From an uncultured Phycicoccus sp. (GTDB lineage Bacteria; Actinomycetota; Actinomycetes; Actinomycetales; Dermatophilaceae), in the NCBI RefSeq assembly GCF_947495705.1, contig NZ_CANLZR010000003.1, positions 341,199 to 405,198 on the forward strand: a stretch of 64,000 nt of DNA, read 5' to 3'. The notes beneath the pieces were generated by a model. It had not been told where the DNA came from. It ran no database searches and worked only from the letters and a program-made list of their open reading frames with translations. This document shows, piece after piece, positions 49,204 to 59,162 of the stretch; position 1 is the stretch's first letter, and every line of letters starts with the position of its first letter. Position numbers and translations under genes: made by a program.

Positions 49204-49360
49204 GTCACGCCAGGTGCGGGCTTCAGGTCCGCGCGTCCCGATATCGACCAATAGGTCACGCCAGGTACGGGCTTCAGGTCCGCGCGTCCCGACATCGACC
49301 AATAGGTCACGCCAGGTACGGGTGTCGGGTCCAGGCGTACCTGACGTGACCTATTGGTCG
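49189..49360. repeat. Repeat locus B: three direct copies of GA(C/T)ATCGACCAATAGGTCACGCCAGGTACGGG at 51-nt period plus one inverted copy
   Basis: Copies at 49189, 49240 and 49291; inverted CGTGACCTATTGGTCG at 49345-49360. Confidence 0.96.
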
Positions 49361-49399
49361 ACTGAGGTACGGGTCGGTGGGGTCAGTGGCTGGGGCGCG

Positions 49400-49723
49400 T
49401 CAGCGGGTGCGCTGCATGGGGCGACGACCGGCGCTGACGATGCGCGCCATCCGCTGCAGCTCTGCCACATGGCCGCAGAGCGCCTCCCGACCGGTGGGGG
49501 TCAAGGCCACCGTCGTCACCTGCCGCCCGTCACGCACGCCGCGCTCGAGCCGGGCGTAGCCCTTGCCGGCGAGCGCCTTGAGGTGCTTGGACAGCGCCGA
49601 GTCCGACAGGCCCATCGCGTCGCGAACGTCGCCGAAGTCCCGGCCGGGGGCAGGGACGAGATAGGCGCAGATCTGGAGCCGATGCGGCTCGTGGATCACG
49701 TCGTCGAAGTTCGGGAAGGGCAT
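49400..49723 (-). CDS. Winged-helix transcriptional regulator (MarR/ArsR-like)
   Basis: [12 protein letters not shown]...[24 protein letters not shown]. Confidence 0.88.
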   Translation of the reverse strand: MPFPNFDDVIHEPHRLQICAYLVPAPGRDFGDVRDAMGLSDSALSKHLKALAGKGYARLERGVRDGRQVTTVALTPTGREALCGHVAELQRMARIVSAGRRPMQRTR

Positions 49724-49878
49724 GCCTCCAGATTACGGCCGCTTTCCGTCCCGGAAAGGGCGTTTCGCCACAATCGCTGCGGTGCACCGGCGCCCACGTC
49801 GAGGACGGATGGCCTGCGCACCGGCGGGGCGGTCTAGCGTGAGGGCACCAGCAGCGACGCTCGACCGAGGAGAGCCCC

Positions 49879-50973
49879 GTGCCCCAGACCGTCCAGGGAG
49901 TCATCGCCCGCTCGAAGGGGGCGCCCGTCGAGCTCGTCGACGTTCTCGTCCCCGACCCCGGCCCGGGGGAGGCGGTCGTCGCGGTCGAGGCGTGCGGCGT
50001 CTGCCACACCGACCTGCACTACCGCGACGGCGGCATCAACGACGACTACCCCTTCCTGCTCGGCCACGAGGCCGCGGGCCGGGTCGAGGCCGTCGGCGAG
50101 GGCGTCACCGAGGTGCAGCCGGGCGACTTCGTCATCCTCAACTGGCGCGCCGTCTGCGGGCAGTGCCGAGCCTGCCGCAAGGGCAAGCCCTGGTACTGCT
50201 TCGCCACCCACAACGCCACCCAGAAGATGACCCTGATTGACGGCACCGAGCTGAGCCCGGCGCTGGGCATCGGCGCCTTCATCGAGAAGACCCTTGTCGC
50301 GGCCGGCCAGTGCACCAAGGTCGACCCGGCGGACGCGGCGGCGGTCGGGCTGCTCGGCTGCGGGGTCATGGCCGGCTTCGGTGCGGCCGTCAACACCGGC
50401 GGCGTCGGGCGCGGCGACTCCATCGCGGTCATCGGCTGCGGCGGGGTCGGCAACGCGGCCATCGCCGGAGCCCAGGTGGCCGGTGCCACGACGATCATCG
50501 CCGTCGACGTCGACGCCCGGAAGCTCGAGGCTGCCACCCGCTTCGGCGCCACGCACACCGTCGACTCCTCCACCGAGGACCCGGTCGAGGCGATCCGGGC
50601 GCTCACCGGCGGGCACGGGGCCGACGTCGTCGTCGAGGCCGTCGGCCGCCCCGAGACCTACGAGCAGGCGTTCTACGCGCGCGACCTCGCGGGCACCGTC
50701 GTGCTCGTCGGGGTCCCGACCCCCGAGAAGCAGGTGACGCTGCCGATGATCGAGATCTTCGGCCGCGGCGGCGCGCTGAAGTCCAGCTGGTACGGCGACT
50801 GCCTGCCGTCCCGCGACTTCCCGATGCTCGTCGATCTCTACCGGCAGGGCCGGTTCGACCTCGACGCCTTCGTCACCGAGCGGATCGGCATCGCGGACGT
50901 GGAAGCGGCCTTCGAGAGGATGCACGCCGGCGACGTCCTGCGCTCGGTCGTCGTGATGGAGGGGACGGCATGA
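49879..50973 (+). CDS. mscR: S-(hydroxymethyl)mycothiol dehydrogenase (zinc MDR)
   Basis: [53 protein letters not shown]. Confidence 0.92.
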   Translation: MPQTVQGVIARSKGAPVELVDVLVPDPGPGEAVVAVEACGVCHTDLHYRDGGINDDYPFLLGHEAAGRVEAVGEGVTEVQPGDFVILNWRAVCGQCRACRKGKPWYCFATHNATQKMTLIDGTELSPALGIGAFIEKTLVAAGQCTKVDPADAAAVGLLGCGVMAGFGAAVNTGGVGRGDSIAVIGCGGVGNAAIAGAQVAGATTIIAVDVDARKLEAATRFGATHTVDSSTEDPVEAIRALTGGHGADVVVEAVGRPETYEQAFYARDLAGTVVLVGVPTPEKQVTLPMIEIFGRGGALKSSWYGDCLPSRDFPMLVDLYRQGRFDLDAFVTERIGIADVEAAFERMHAGDVLRSVVVMEGTA

Positions 50974-51638
50974 GCACGACCCCGATCGGCGCGGACGTCG
51001 CCACCTCACCCGGCGGTGTGCGCGTCGAGCGCGTCGTCACCTCCGGGGTCTTCGAGCTCGACGGCGGGTCCTGGGAGGTCGACAACAACGTCTGGCTGCT
51101 CGGCGACGACCGTGAGGTGCTCGTCGTCGATGCCGCGCACGACGCGCCGGCCATCCTCGCGGCCGTGGGTGGCCGCCGGGTCGTCGCCGTCGTGTGCACG
51201 CACGGCCACAACGACCACGTCAACGCCGTCGCCGACGTCGTCGCGGCCACCGGTGCCACGGCATGGCTGCACCCCGACGACCGGGTCCTCTGGGACATGA
51301 GCCAGGACGCCCCGCCCGGGGGGGACCTCGCCGACGGGCAGACGTTCACCGTCGGCGACGTCGAGGCCACGGTGCTGCACACGCCGGGGCATGCGCCCGG
51401 GGCGTGTTGCCTGTCGGTGCCGGCGCTCGGCGTCGTCTTCAGCGGCGACACGATGTTCAACGGCGGGCCGGGCGCCACCGGCCGCTCCTACAGCGACTTC
51501 GCGACGATCATCGACTCGATCCGGACCCGGCTGCTGTCACTCCCGGACGAGACGGTCGTCCTCACCGGCCACGGCGACCCCACGGTCATCGGGGACGAGG
51601 CCCCGCACCTGCAGGAGTGGCTAGACCGCGGTCACTGA
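50970..51638 (+). CDS. MBL-fold metallohydrolase linked to MscR
   Basis: THGHNDH motif; ATGA overlap with mscR. Confidence 0.9.
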   Translation: MSTTPIGADVATSPGGVRVERVVTSGVFELDGGSWEVDNNVWLLGDDREVLVVDAAHDAPAILAAVGGRRVVAVVCTHGHNDHVNAVADVVAATGATAWLHPDDRVLWDMSQDAPPGGDLADGQTFTVGDVEATVLHTPGHAPGACCLSVPALGVVFSGDTMFNGGPGATGRSYSDFATIIDSIRTRLLSLPDETVVLTGHGDPTVIGDEAPHLQEWLDRGH

Positions 51639-51699
51639 CGCGACGCGCGGTCGGTCCCGTGGCAGCGCCGGCGGTCCGGGCAGGTGCGCTGCCCGGTAC

Positions 51700-51859
51700 T
51701 GTCGTTCGCCCCAGATGCGGGGGCACCCGACAGCCATGTGCCCCCTGGCGTGGGGCGAATGCATGTCGGTCGCCCCAGGCGGCGGGGCAAACGGATGTCG
51801 GGTGCCCCAGGGCGTGGGGCGACTGGCTGTCGGTCGCCCCGGGATTCGGGGCAGACGAG
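51700..51859. repeat. Five tandem 32-nt units each containing a GCCCC-N7-GGGGC dyad
   Basis: Units start at 51700, 51732, 51764, 51796 and 51828. Confidence 0.93.
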
Positions 51860-51968
51860 AGGGGCGCGGACAGTGACCTGTGCCCGACAGGCCGCAGAGG
51901 GCGACCCGGCGGCCCCGCCGGCCGTCTCCGGTTCGGGCGTGCCGCGCGGCGCCGGTACCCTGTCGCGA

Positions 51969-53402
51969 GTGACTCTCAGGCTTTTCGACTCCCTCACGCA
52001 TGAGCTGCGTGACTTCGTCCCCGTCGTGCCCGGCAAGGCAGGGATCTACATCTGTGGGCTCACGACCCAGGCGCCCCCGCACATCGGCCACGTCCGCTTC
52101 GCCGTCGCGTTCGACGTCCTGCGCCGCTGGCTCGAGCGGGGCCACGGCTACGACGTCACCCTGATCCGCAACGTCACCGACATCGACGACAAGATCCTCG
52201 CGAAGTCCGCCGAGGCCGGCGAGCCGTGGTTCGCCCTGTCGTACCGCAACGAGATGGAGACCGCCGACGCCCTCGAGTCGCTCGGTGTCCTGCGACCCAC
52301 CTACGAGCCGCGGGCCACCGGTCACGTCCCCGAGATGGTCGCGCTCATGGAGACCCTCGTCGGCAAGGGGCACGCGTACGCCGCCGCCGACGGCTCCGGC
52401 GACGTGTACTTCGACGTGCGCAGCTGGCCGAACTACGGCGAGCTCACCCACCAGCGGGTCGACGACATGTCCGACGCCGAGGACGCCGACCCGCGCGGCA
52501 AGCGCGACCCTCGCGACTTCGCCCTCTGGAAGGGCCGCAAGACCACCGAGCCCGAGACCGCCTCGTGGCCCACCCCGTACGGCGTGGGTCGCCCGGGCTG
52601 GCACCTCGAGTGCTCGGCGATGGCGCGCAAGTATCTCGGCGACACCTTCGACATCCACGGCGGCGGGGTCGACCTGCGCTTCCCGCACCACGAGAACGAG
52701 GTCGCCCAGTCGCGGGCGGCGGGCCTCGGCTTCGCGAACTACTGGCTGCACAACGCGTGGGTGACGATGGGCGGCGAGAAGATGAGCAAGTCGCTCGGCA
52801 ACTCGCTGCGGGTCAGCGAGGTCGTGCGCGCCTACCGCCCTCTCGCCGTCCGCTACTACCTGACCGCCGCGCACTACCGCTCGACGATCGAGTACCACGA
52901 GGGCTCCATCGAGGAGGCCGCCACGACGGTCGAGCGGATCGAGGGCTTCCTGCGCCGGGCGCTCCCGGGCGTCGACACCCTCGTCCCCGACGGCACCGCC
53001 GCGCTGCCGGCGGACTTCCGGGAGGCGATGGACGACGACCTCGGGGTGTCCGACGCCCTCGCCGTCCTGCACCAGTCGGTCCGGGCCGGCAACACCGCCC
53101 TCGACGACGGAGACCACGACGACGCGGCCGCCATCGCGCGGGGCGTCGTGGCCATGGCCGATGTGCTCGGGGTCAACCCGCTGGACCCGGTGTGGTCCGA
53201 CGGCGGGTCCGACGCCGACGACGCCACCGCGGCGCTCGACGCCCTCGTCGCCGACCGGGTCGCTGCCCGGGCCGCGGCCCGGTCGGCGCGCGACTACGAG
53301 ACCGCGGACTCCATCCGCGACCAGCTGACCGCTGCCGGGATCGCCCTCGAGGACACCGCCGCCGGTGTCCGCTGGTCGCTCACCCGGGGCAAGGGAGATT
53401 GA
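51969..53402 (+). CDS. cysS: Cysteinyl-tRNA synthetase
   Basis: [52 protein letters not shown]. Confidence 0.97.
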   Translation: MTLRLFDSLTHELRDFVPVVPGKAGIYICGLTTQAPPHIGHVRFAVAFDVLRRWLERGHGYDVTLIRNVTDIDDKILAKSAEAGEPWFALSYRNEMETADALESLGVLRPTYEPRATGHVPEMVALMETLVGKGHAYAAADGSGDVYFDVRSWPNYGELTHQRVDDMSDAEDADPRGKRDPRDFALWKGRKTTEPETASWPTPYGVGRPGWHLECSAMARKYLGDTFDIHGGGVDLRFPHHENEVAQSRAAGLGFANYWLHNAWVTMGGEKMSKSLGNSLRVSEVVRAYRPLAVRYYLTAAHYRSTIEYHEGSIEEAATTVERIEGFLRRALPGVDTLVPDGTAALPADFREAMDDDLGVSDALAVLHQSVRAGNTALDDGDHDDAAAIARGVVAMADVLGVNPLDPVWSDGGSDADDATAALDALVADRVAARAAARSARDYETADSIRDQLTAAGIALEDTAAGVRWSLTRGKGD

Positions 53403-53403
53403 C

Positions 53404-54351
53404 GTGGCCGGGAACTCACAACGCCGAGGCGCCATCCGCAAGGGCAGCAAGAAGGGCCCCACCGTCGGGTCCGGCGGCCAGCGCCGCCGCGGGCTCGAGG
53501 GCAAGGGGCCGACGCCCAAGGCCGGCGACCGCCCCAACCACAAGGCCCACAAGTCGGCCAAGCCGGCCGGCCGCTCCGGCGGCCGGTCCGGGGGCCGCAA
53601 GGCCCCGGCGACCAGCGAGGTCGTCGCGGGACGTAACTCCGTGCTCGAGGCGCTGCGGGCCGACGTGCCGGTGACGACGATGTACATCGCGGGCCGGATC
53701 GACGCCGACGACCGGGTCCGCGAGGCCATCAAGACCGCCACCGGCCGCGCCATCCCCATCCTCGAGACGCCCCGTGGCGAGCTGGACCGGCTCACCGACG
53801 GTGCCGTCCACCAGGGTCTGGCGATCCAGGTCCCGCCGTACTCGTACGCGCACCCGAACGACCTGCTCGACTCCGAGCTGCCCGGCATCCCGCTCCTGGT
53901 CGCGCTCGACGGCATCACCGACCCCCGCAACCTCGGTGCCATCGTGCGCTCGGTCGGCGCCTTCGGAGGGCACGGCGTCATCGTGCCGAGCCGCCGCTCG
54001 GCCGGGATGACCGCCAGCGCGTGGAAGACCTCCGCCGGAGCGGCCGCACGCATCCCGGTGGCCCAGGCCGCCAACCTGACCCGGGCGCTCGAGGACTACC
54101 GCAAGGCCGGGTTCTTCGTCATCGGCCTCGACATGGACGGCGACGTCGAGCTGCCCGACCTCGCGCTCGCCTCCGAGCCGCTCGTCGTCGTCGTCGGCTC
54201 CGAGGGCAAGGGGCTCTCGCGGCTCGTCCGCGAGACGTGCGACCAGATCGTCTCGGTCCCGATGACCTCGGCCGTCGAGTCCCTCAACGCCGGGATCGCC
54301 ACCGGCGTCACCCTCTACGAGGTGGCCCGCCGGCGCCGCGGCCGGGACTGA
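53404..54351 (+). CDS. rlmB: 23S rRNA (guanosine-2'-O-)-methyltransferase RlmB/TrmH family
   Basis: [47 protein letters not shown]...SLNAGIA. Confidence 0.95.
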   Translation: MAGNSQRRGAIRKGSKKGPTVGSGGQRRRGLEGKGPTPKAGDRPNHKAHKSAKPAGRSGGRSGGRKAPATSEVVAGRNSVLEALRADVPVTTMYIAGRIDADDRVREAIKTATGRAIPILETPRGELDRLTDGAVHQGLAIQVPPYSYAHPNDLLDSELPGIPLLVALDGITDPRNLGAIVRSVGAFGGHGVIVPSRRSAGMTASAWKTSAGAAARIPVAQAANLTRALEDYRKAGFFVIGLDMDGDVELPDLALASEPLVVVVGSEGKGLSRLVRETCDQIVSVPMTSAVESLNAGIATGVTLYEVARRRRGRD

Positions 54352-54444
54352 CCGGCCCCGGCCGGGGCAGCGGTGCCCGGCCCCCCGTGCCACGATCGAG
54401 GCACGACCGGGCCACCTCGGCCCGGTGCGACCGAGGGGAGCCCC

Positions 54445-55032
54445 ATGTCCGACCAGCCACCCACCGAGCCGCGGCCCCACGGGTTCCAGTCCTCCTCGCC
54501 GCCCCCGCCGCCCCCGCCGAACCCCTACGGCGCAGCGCCGGCGTACGACCTGCCCCCGGCCGCTGAGCCCGTGACCCGCGCGCGGTCGATGGACCTCGCC
54601 GTCCTCCTCATGCGGGTGGGTGCGGGACTGTCGCTGCTCTCCGTCCTGACGGTGTTCGTCCTGGGCGACCAGATCAGGACCGCGGTCGAGGAGGGGCTCC
54701 AGGAGTCCGGGACGAGCCTCGACCCGGGCGTCGTGGATGCGGCGATCTCGGTCGCGACCGTCTTCGGAGTCATCGTCGGCCTGCTCGGGGCGGGCCTGTG
54801 GCTCCTCATGGCCTGGGCCAACGGCCGTGGCAGATCCTGGGCCCGGATCGTCGCCACCGTCCTCTTCGGGATCAGCGCCGCCAGCTTCGTCTTCGCCCTC
54901 ACCCAGCCCCAGGCCGGGCTCGAGCGCGTGCTCGACGCCCTCACCGTGCTGCTCGGCGCGGTCATCATGGTCCTCCTGTGGAAGCGGGAGTCCTCGGCCT
55001 ACTACGCCGCGATGTCGGCTCGTCGACAGTGA
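54445..55032 (+). CDS. Pro-rich N-terminus multi-pass membrane protein
   Basis: MSDQPPTEPRPHGFQSSSPPPPPPPNPYG...; four hydrophobic segments. Confidence 0.75.
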   Translation: MSDQPPTEPRPHGFQSSSPPPPPPPNPYGAAPAYDLPPAAEPVTRARSMDLAVLLMRVGAGLSLLSVLTVFVLGDQIRTAVEEGLQESGTSLDPGVVDAAISVATVFGVIVGLLGAGLWLLMAWANGRGRSWARIVATVLFGISAASFVFALTQPQAGLERVLDALTVLLGAVIMVLLWKRESSAYYAAMSARRQ

Positions 55033-55185
55033 CATCGGGCGTCTCGGGGAGGCAGACACCCGCAGCCCCGCTCGCGTCCATCTCCGCGTGGTTGCTCGAT
55101 AACGGAGACCGCGCTGTGGAAGGATCGGCGCCGCCGGGACGACCCGGCGGGGGCCGACGCCTCCCATGAACTCAGAGAGGTGACC

Positions 55186-55560
55186 ATGTCTGACTACGGA
55201 TCGACCCCCCCGCCCCCGCCCCCGCCCGGTGGTGGCGGCGGCGACTACGCGGCCCCGCCGCCCCCGGCCGGCGGGATGGGTGGCGGCGCCGTCGACCACC
55301 CCAAGGGCATCACCATCCTCGTCCTCGGCATCCTGTCGCTCGTGTGCTGCTCCCCGCTGGGCATCGTCGCCCTCATCATGGGCAACAACGCGCTCAAGGA
55401 GATCGACGCTCAGCCGGGCCGCTACAGCAACCGCCAGATCGTCCAGATCGGCCGGATCCTCGGCATCGTCGGCATCGTCTTCCTCGTGCTGAGCCTGCTG
55501 TGGATCCTCTTCTTCGGCGGCCTCGCGGTCCTCTCCGGCGGTTCCTCCACCTCGTACTGA
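55186..55560 (+). CDS. DUF4190-like small membrane protein
   Basis: Pro/Gly-rich N-terminus, two TM segments; AGAGAGG upstream. Confidence 0.8.
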   Translation: MSDYGSTPPPPPPPGGGGGDYAAPPPPAGGMGGGAVDHPKGITILVLGILSLVCCSPLGIVALIMGNNALKEIDAQPGRYSNRQIVQIGRILGIVGIVFLVLSLLWILFFGGLAVLSGGSSTSY

Positions 55561-55561
55561 G

Positions 55562-56002
55562 ATGACGACCGTGCAGCAGGCGGCGCCCACCCGGCTCGAC
55601 ACGCCCGGGTGGCGCCGCCTCCTGCCGCACGCGGGGGTCGCCGCGGGGGTCGCGGCGGCCACGACGTACGTGTGGGCGGTCGACCCCAACCAGCCCGGCC
55701 ACTACCCGCTCTGCCCCACCTTCGCGCTCGCGGGCATCTACTGCCCCGGCTGCGGCATGCTGCGGGCCACCCACGACCTCACCCACCTCGACGTCGCCGG
55801 GGCCGTGGCGATGAACCCCCTCGCGCTCCCGCTGTACGCCGGGGTGTTCGTGCTCTTCCTCGTCTGGGTCAGAGCCACCTGGCAGCGGCGGCAGCTGCGC
55901 TGGGACCCCCCGACCTGGATGCCCGCCGCGCTCGCGGTCGCGTTCGTCGCGTTCACGGTCGCCCGCAACATCCCCGGGTGGACCTGGCTCGCACCGGCCT
56001 GA
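55562..56002 (+). CDS. DUF2752 family protein
   Basis: CPTFALAGIYCPGCGMLRATHDL motif. Confidence 0.88.
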   Translation: MTTVQQAAPTRLDTPGWRRLLPHAGVAAGVAAATTYVWAVDPNQPGHYPLCPTFALAGIYCPGCGMLRATHDLTHLDVAGAVAMNPLALPLYAGVFVLFLVWVRATWQRRQLRWDPPTWMPAALAVAFVAFTVARNIPGWTWLAPA

Positions 56003-56023
56003 GGACCCGCGGCGCCGGCGCGG

Positions 56024-57274
56024 TCAGCGCCGGCCCTCGTCGGCGAGCACCGGCAGCTCCTCGGTGTCGACCCCCACCACCGCCCGCTCGTCGGGCTTGC
56101 TCGGCAGCACGTTCTCGATGTAGTCCTCGAGCGCCTCGGTGATCGGGATGTCGTGCTGTGCCCGCTCCGCGAGGTACCAGCGGTGCTCGAGCACCTCGTG
56201 GAACACCTCGGCCGGTTCGAGCTTGGCGACCAGAGCCCGGGGGACCCCGCGGACCACGGGCTCGTAGACGTTGGCCAGCCAGTCGTGGGCGACGATCTCC
56301 TCGTCCTCGCCCTGACGGCCGGTGGACGCCGAGAACACCTCGAGGTCGTTGAGCAGGCGGCGTGCCTGGTTCTCGCGGACGTCGAGCCCGGTGAGCCGGA
56401 GGAGCCGCCGCGAGTGGTGGCCCGCGTCGACGACCTTCGGCTGCAGCCGGATGGACGTGCCGTCGATGTCGGTCGTGATCTCGAGCTCGTCGACGTCGAA
56501 GCCCAGCTTGTTGAGCCGGCGGATGCGGTCGTCGACGCGCCACCGCTCGGAGTCGTCGACGACCTCCTCGCTGGTCAGGGCACCCCAGAGGTCGTGGTAC
56601 CGGGTGAGGATGCGCTCGCTCACCTCCACGGGGTCGCGCTCCTCCTGCAGCAGCCCGCCCGCGTCGAGGTCCATCAGCTCACCGGCGATGTTGACCCGCG
56701 CGATCTCGAGGTCGTGCTCGCGCTGCCCCCGGCTCAGCCGGTCGCGCAGCTCGCCGGTCTCGGCGTCCACGAGGTAGGCCGAGAAGGCCCCGGCGTCGCG
56801 GCGGAACAGGGTGTTGGACAGCGACACGTCCCCCCACCAGAAGCCGGTGAGGTGCAGTCGCACGAGGAGCACGGCGAGAGCGTCGATGAGCCGGGTCGCG
56901 GTGCCCTTGCGCAGCGACTGGCTGTACAGCGCCCGGTAGGGCAGCGAGAACTGCAGGTGGCGCGTGACGAGGCAGGCGTCGAGGGGCTCGCCGTCCTTGT
57001 CGACGCGGCCGCTGACGACGGCGAACGCCTCGACCGCGGGCAGGTGCAGCCGGGCGAGGTTGCGGAGCATGTCGTACTCGCGGCGGGCGATGTCGTCCTT
57101 GATCTCCTTGACGGCCAGCACCCCTCCGGAGAGCCGGACGAACCGGACGACGTGCCGCGAGATGCCGCGGGGGAGGGCCGCGAGGATCTCCTCCGGCCAC
57201 TCCTCGAGCGGCGTGCGCCAGGGCAGGTCGAGCAGGGCCGGGTCGTGACGGGCGGCGGTGAGCTCGAGGGCCAT
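56024..57274 (-). CDS. DUF4032 domain (kinase-like fold) protein
   Basis: HVVRFVRLSGGVLAVKEIKDDIARREYDMLRNL; FWWGDVSLSNTLFRRDAGAFSAYLVDAETGE. Confidence 0.85.
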   Translation of the reverse strand: MALELTAARHDPALLDLPWRTPLEEWPEEILAALPRGISRHVVRFVRLSGGVLAVKEIKDDIARREYDMLRNLARLHLPAVEAFAVVSGRVDKDGEPLDACLVTRHLQFSLPYRALYSQSLRKGTATRLIDALAVLLVRLHLTGFWWGDVSLSNTLFRRDAGAFSAYLVDAETGELRDRLSRGQREHDLEIARVNIAGELMDLDAGGLLQEERDPVEVSERILTRYHDLWGALTSEEVVDDSERWRVDDRIRRLNKLGFDVDELEITTDIDGTSIRLQPKVVDAGHHSRRLLRLTGLDVRENQARRLLNDLEVFSASTGRQGEDEEIVAHDWLANVYEPVVRGVPRALVAKLEPAEVFHEVLEHRWYLAERAQHDIPITEALEDYIENVLPSKPDERAVVGVDTEELPVLADEGRR

Positions 57275-57319
57275 CGGTGGCCTTCCTTCGTCGAGGCCTG
57301 CGCGGCAGGCGGGACGGGA

Positions 57320-57352
57320 GACGCCCCGGACGAGAGGCTCGTCCGGGGCGTC
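57320..57352 (-). terminator. Rho-independent-like hairpin downstream of the sugar ABC ATPase
   Basis: GACGCCCCGGACGAG-agg-CTCGTCCGGGGCGTC, 15-bp perfect stem. Confidence 0.85.
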
Positions 57353-57381
57353 GCCGGTCTACGGTCGAGTCGGCGGGTGCG

Positions 57382-58482
<1,101 letters not shown>

Positions 58483-58503
58483 GGCGTCTTTGCCTTTCCT
58501 TCA

Positions 58504-58521
58504 CCGGCAGGAACGTGCCGG
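58504..58521 (-). promoter_or_regulatory. 5'UTR hairpin upstream of the MsiK-like ATPase start
   Basis: CCGGCACGTTCCTGCCGG (minus strand) followed by GAAGGAAAGG. Confidence 0.4.
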
Positions 58522-58678
58522 ACGATCCGTCGTAAAGGGGGGTGGAGCTCCCACTCGCGTCGGTGCAAGCGGTTTCGCCAGTATGCCCGACCCGGGGTGA
58601 GGGGGCCAGGGCTGTCCACTCCGTGCACACCGGCGTGCACCTCTGGCGCGCCGCCGCCGGTCCCCTTACGGTGGTGGC

Positions 58679-59107
58679 ATGAGGATCGCCGACGTCGTGA
58701 AGCGCAAGGGTGCGGAGGTCGTCACCGTGCGCTCCGACGCCACCGTCACCGAGCTCCTGGCCCTCCTGGACGAGCACCGGATCGGCGCCGTCGTCGTCAG
58801 CGACGACGACGGCTCGGTGCACGGGATCGTCAGTGAGCGCGACATCGTGCGGCACCTGCACACCGACGGGGCGGCGCTGCTCGACGCCCCGGTCAGCCAG
58901 ATCATGACGGCGGACGTGCACACCTGCGCCCCCGAGGACGCCCTCGAGGACATGGCGGCCGAGATGACCGAGCGCCGCATCCGGCACGTGCCCGTCGTCG
59001 TCGACGGTCGGCTCGCCGCCATCGTGAGCATCGGCGACATCGTGAAGTTCCGCATCGACACCCTCCAGACCGAGCGCGACCAGCTCCGCGACTACATCCA
59101 GCAGTAG
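58679..59107 (+). CDS. CBS-domain pair protein
   Basis: Two CBS repeats: GIVSERDIVRHL, RHVPVVVDGRLAAIVSIGDIV. Confidence 0.93.
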   Translation: MRIADVVKRKGAEVVTVRSDATVTELLALLDEHRIGAVVVSDDDGSVHGIVSERDIVRHLHTDGAALLDAPVSQIMTADVHTCAPEDALEDMAAEMTERRIRHVPVVVDGRLAAIVSIGDIVKFRIDTLQTERDQLRDYIQQ

Positions 59108-59162
59108 CGGCACGCCCCGCGGCTTGGAGGGTCCGCCCAGGAAGACGGCCTACCGTGGAGGC

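Noticed and set aside
49189-49360. CRISPR array
   Set aside because: Spacers are the same sequence (CTTCAGGTCCGCGCGTCCC) and the last unit is inverted; overlaps the ispF stop
51700-51859. CRISPR array or T-box leader of cysS
   Set aside because: Pure 32-nt tandem units with no unique spacers; no T-box consensus (TGGNACCGCG) seen, and cysS looks leaderless
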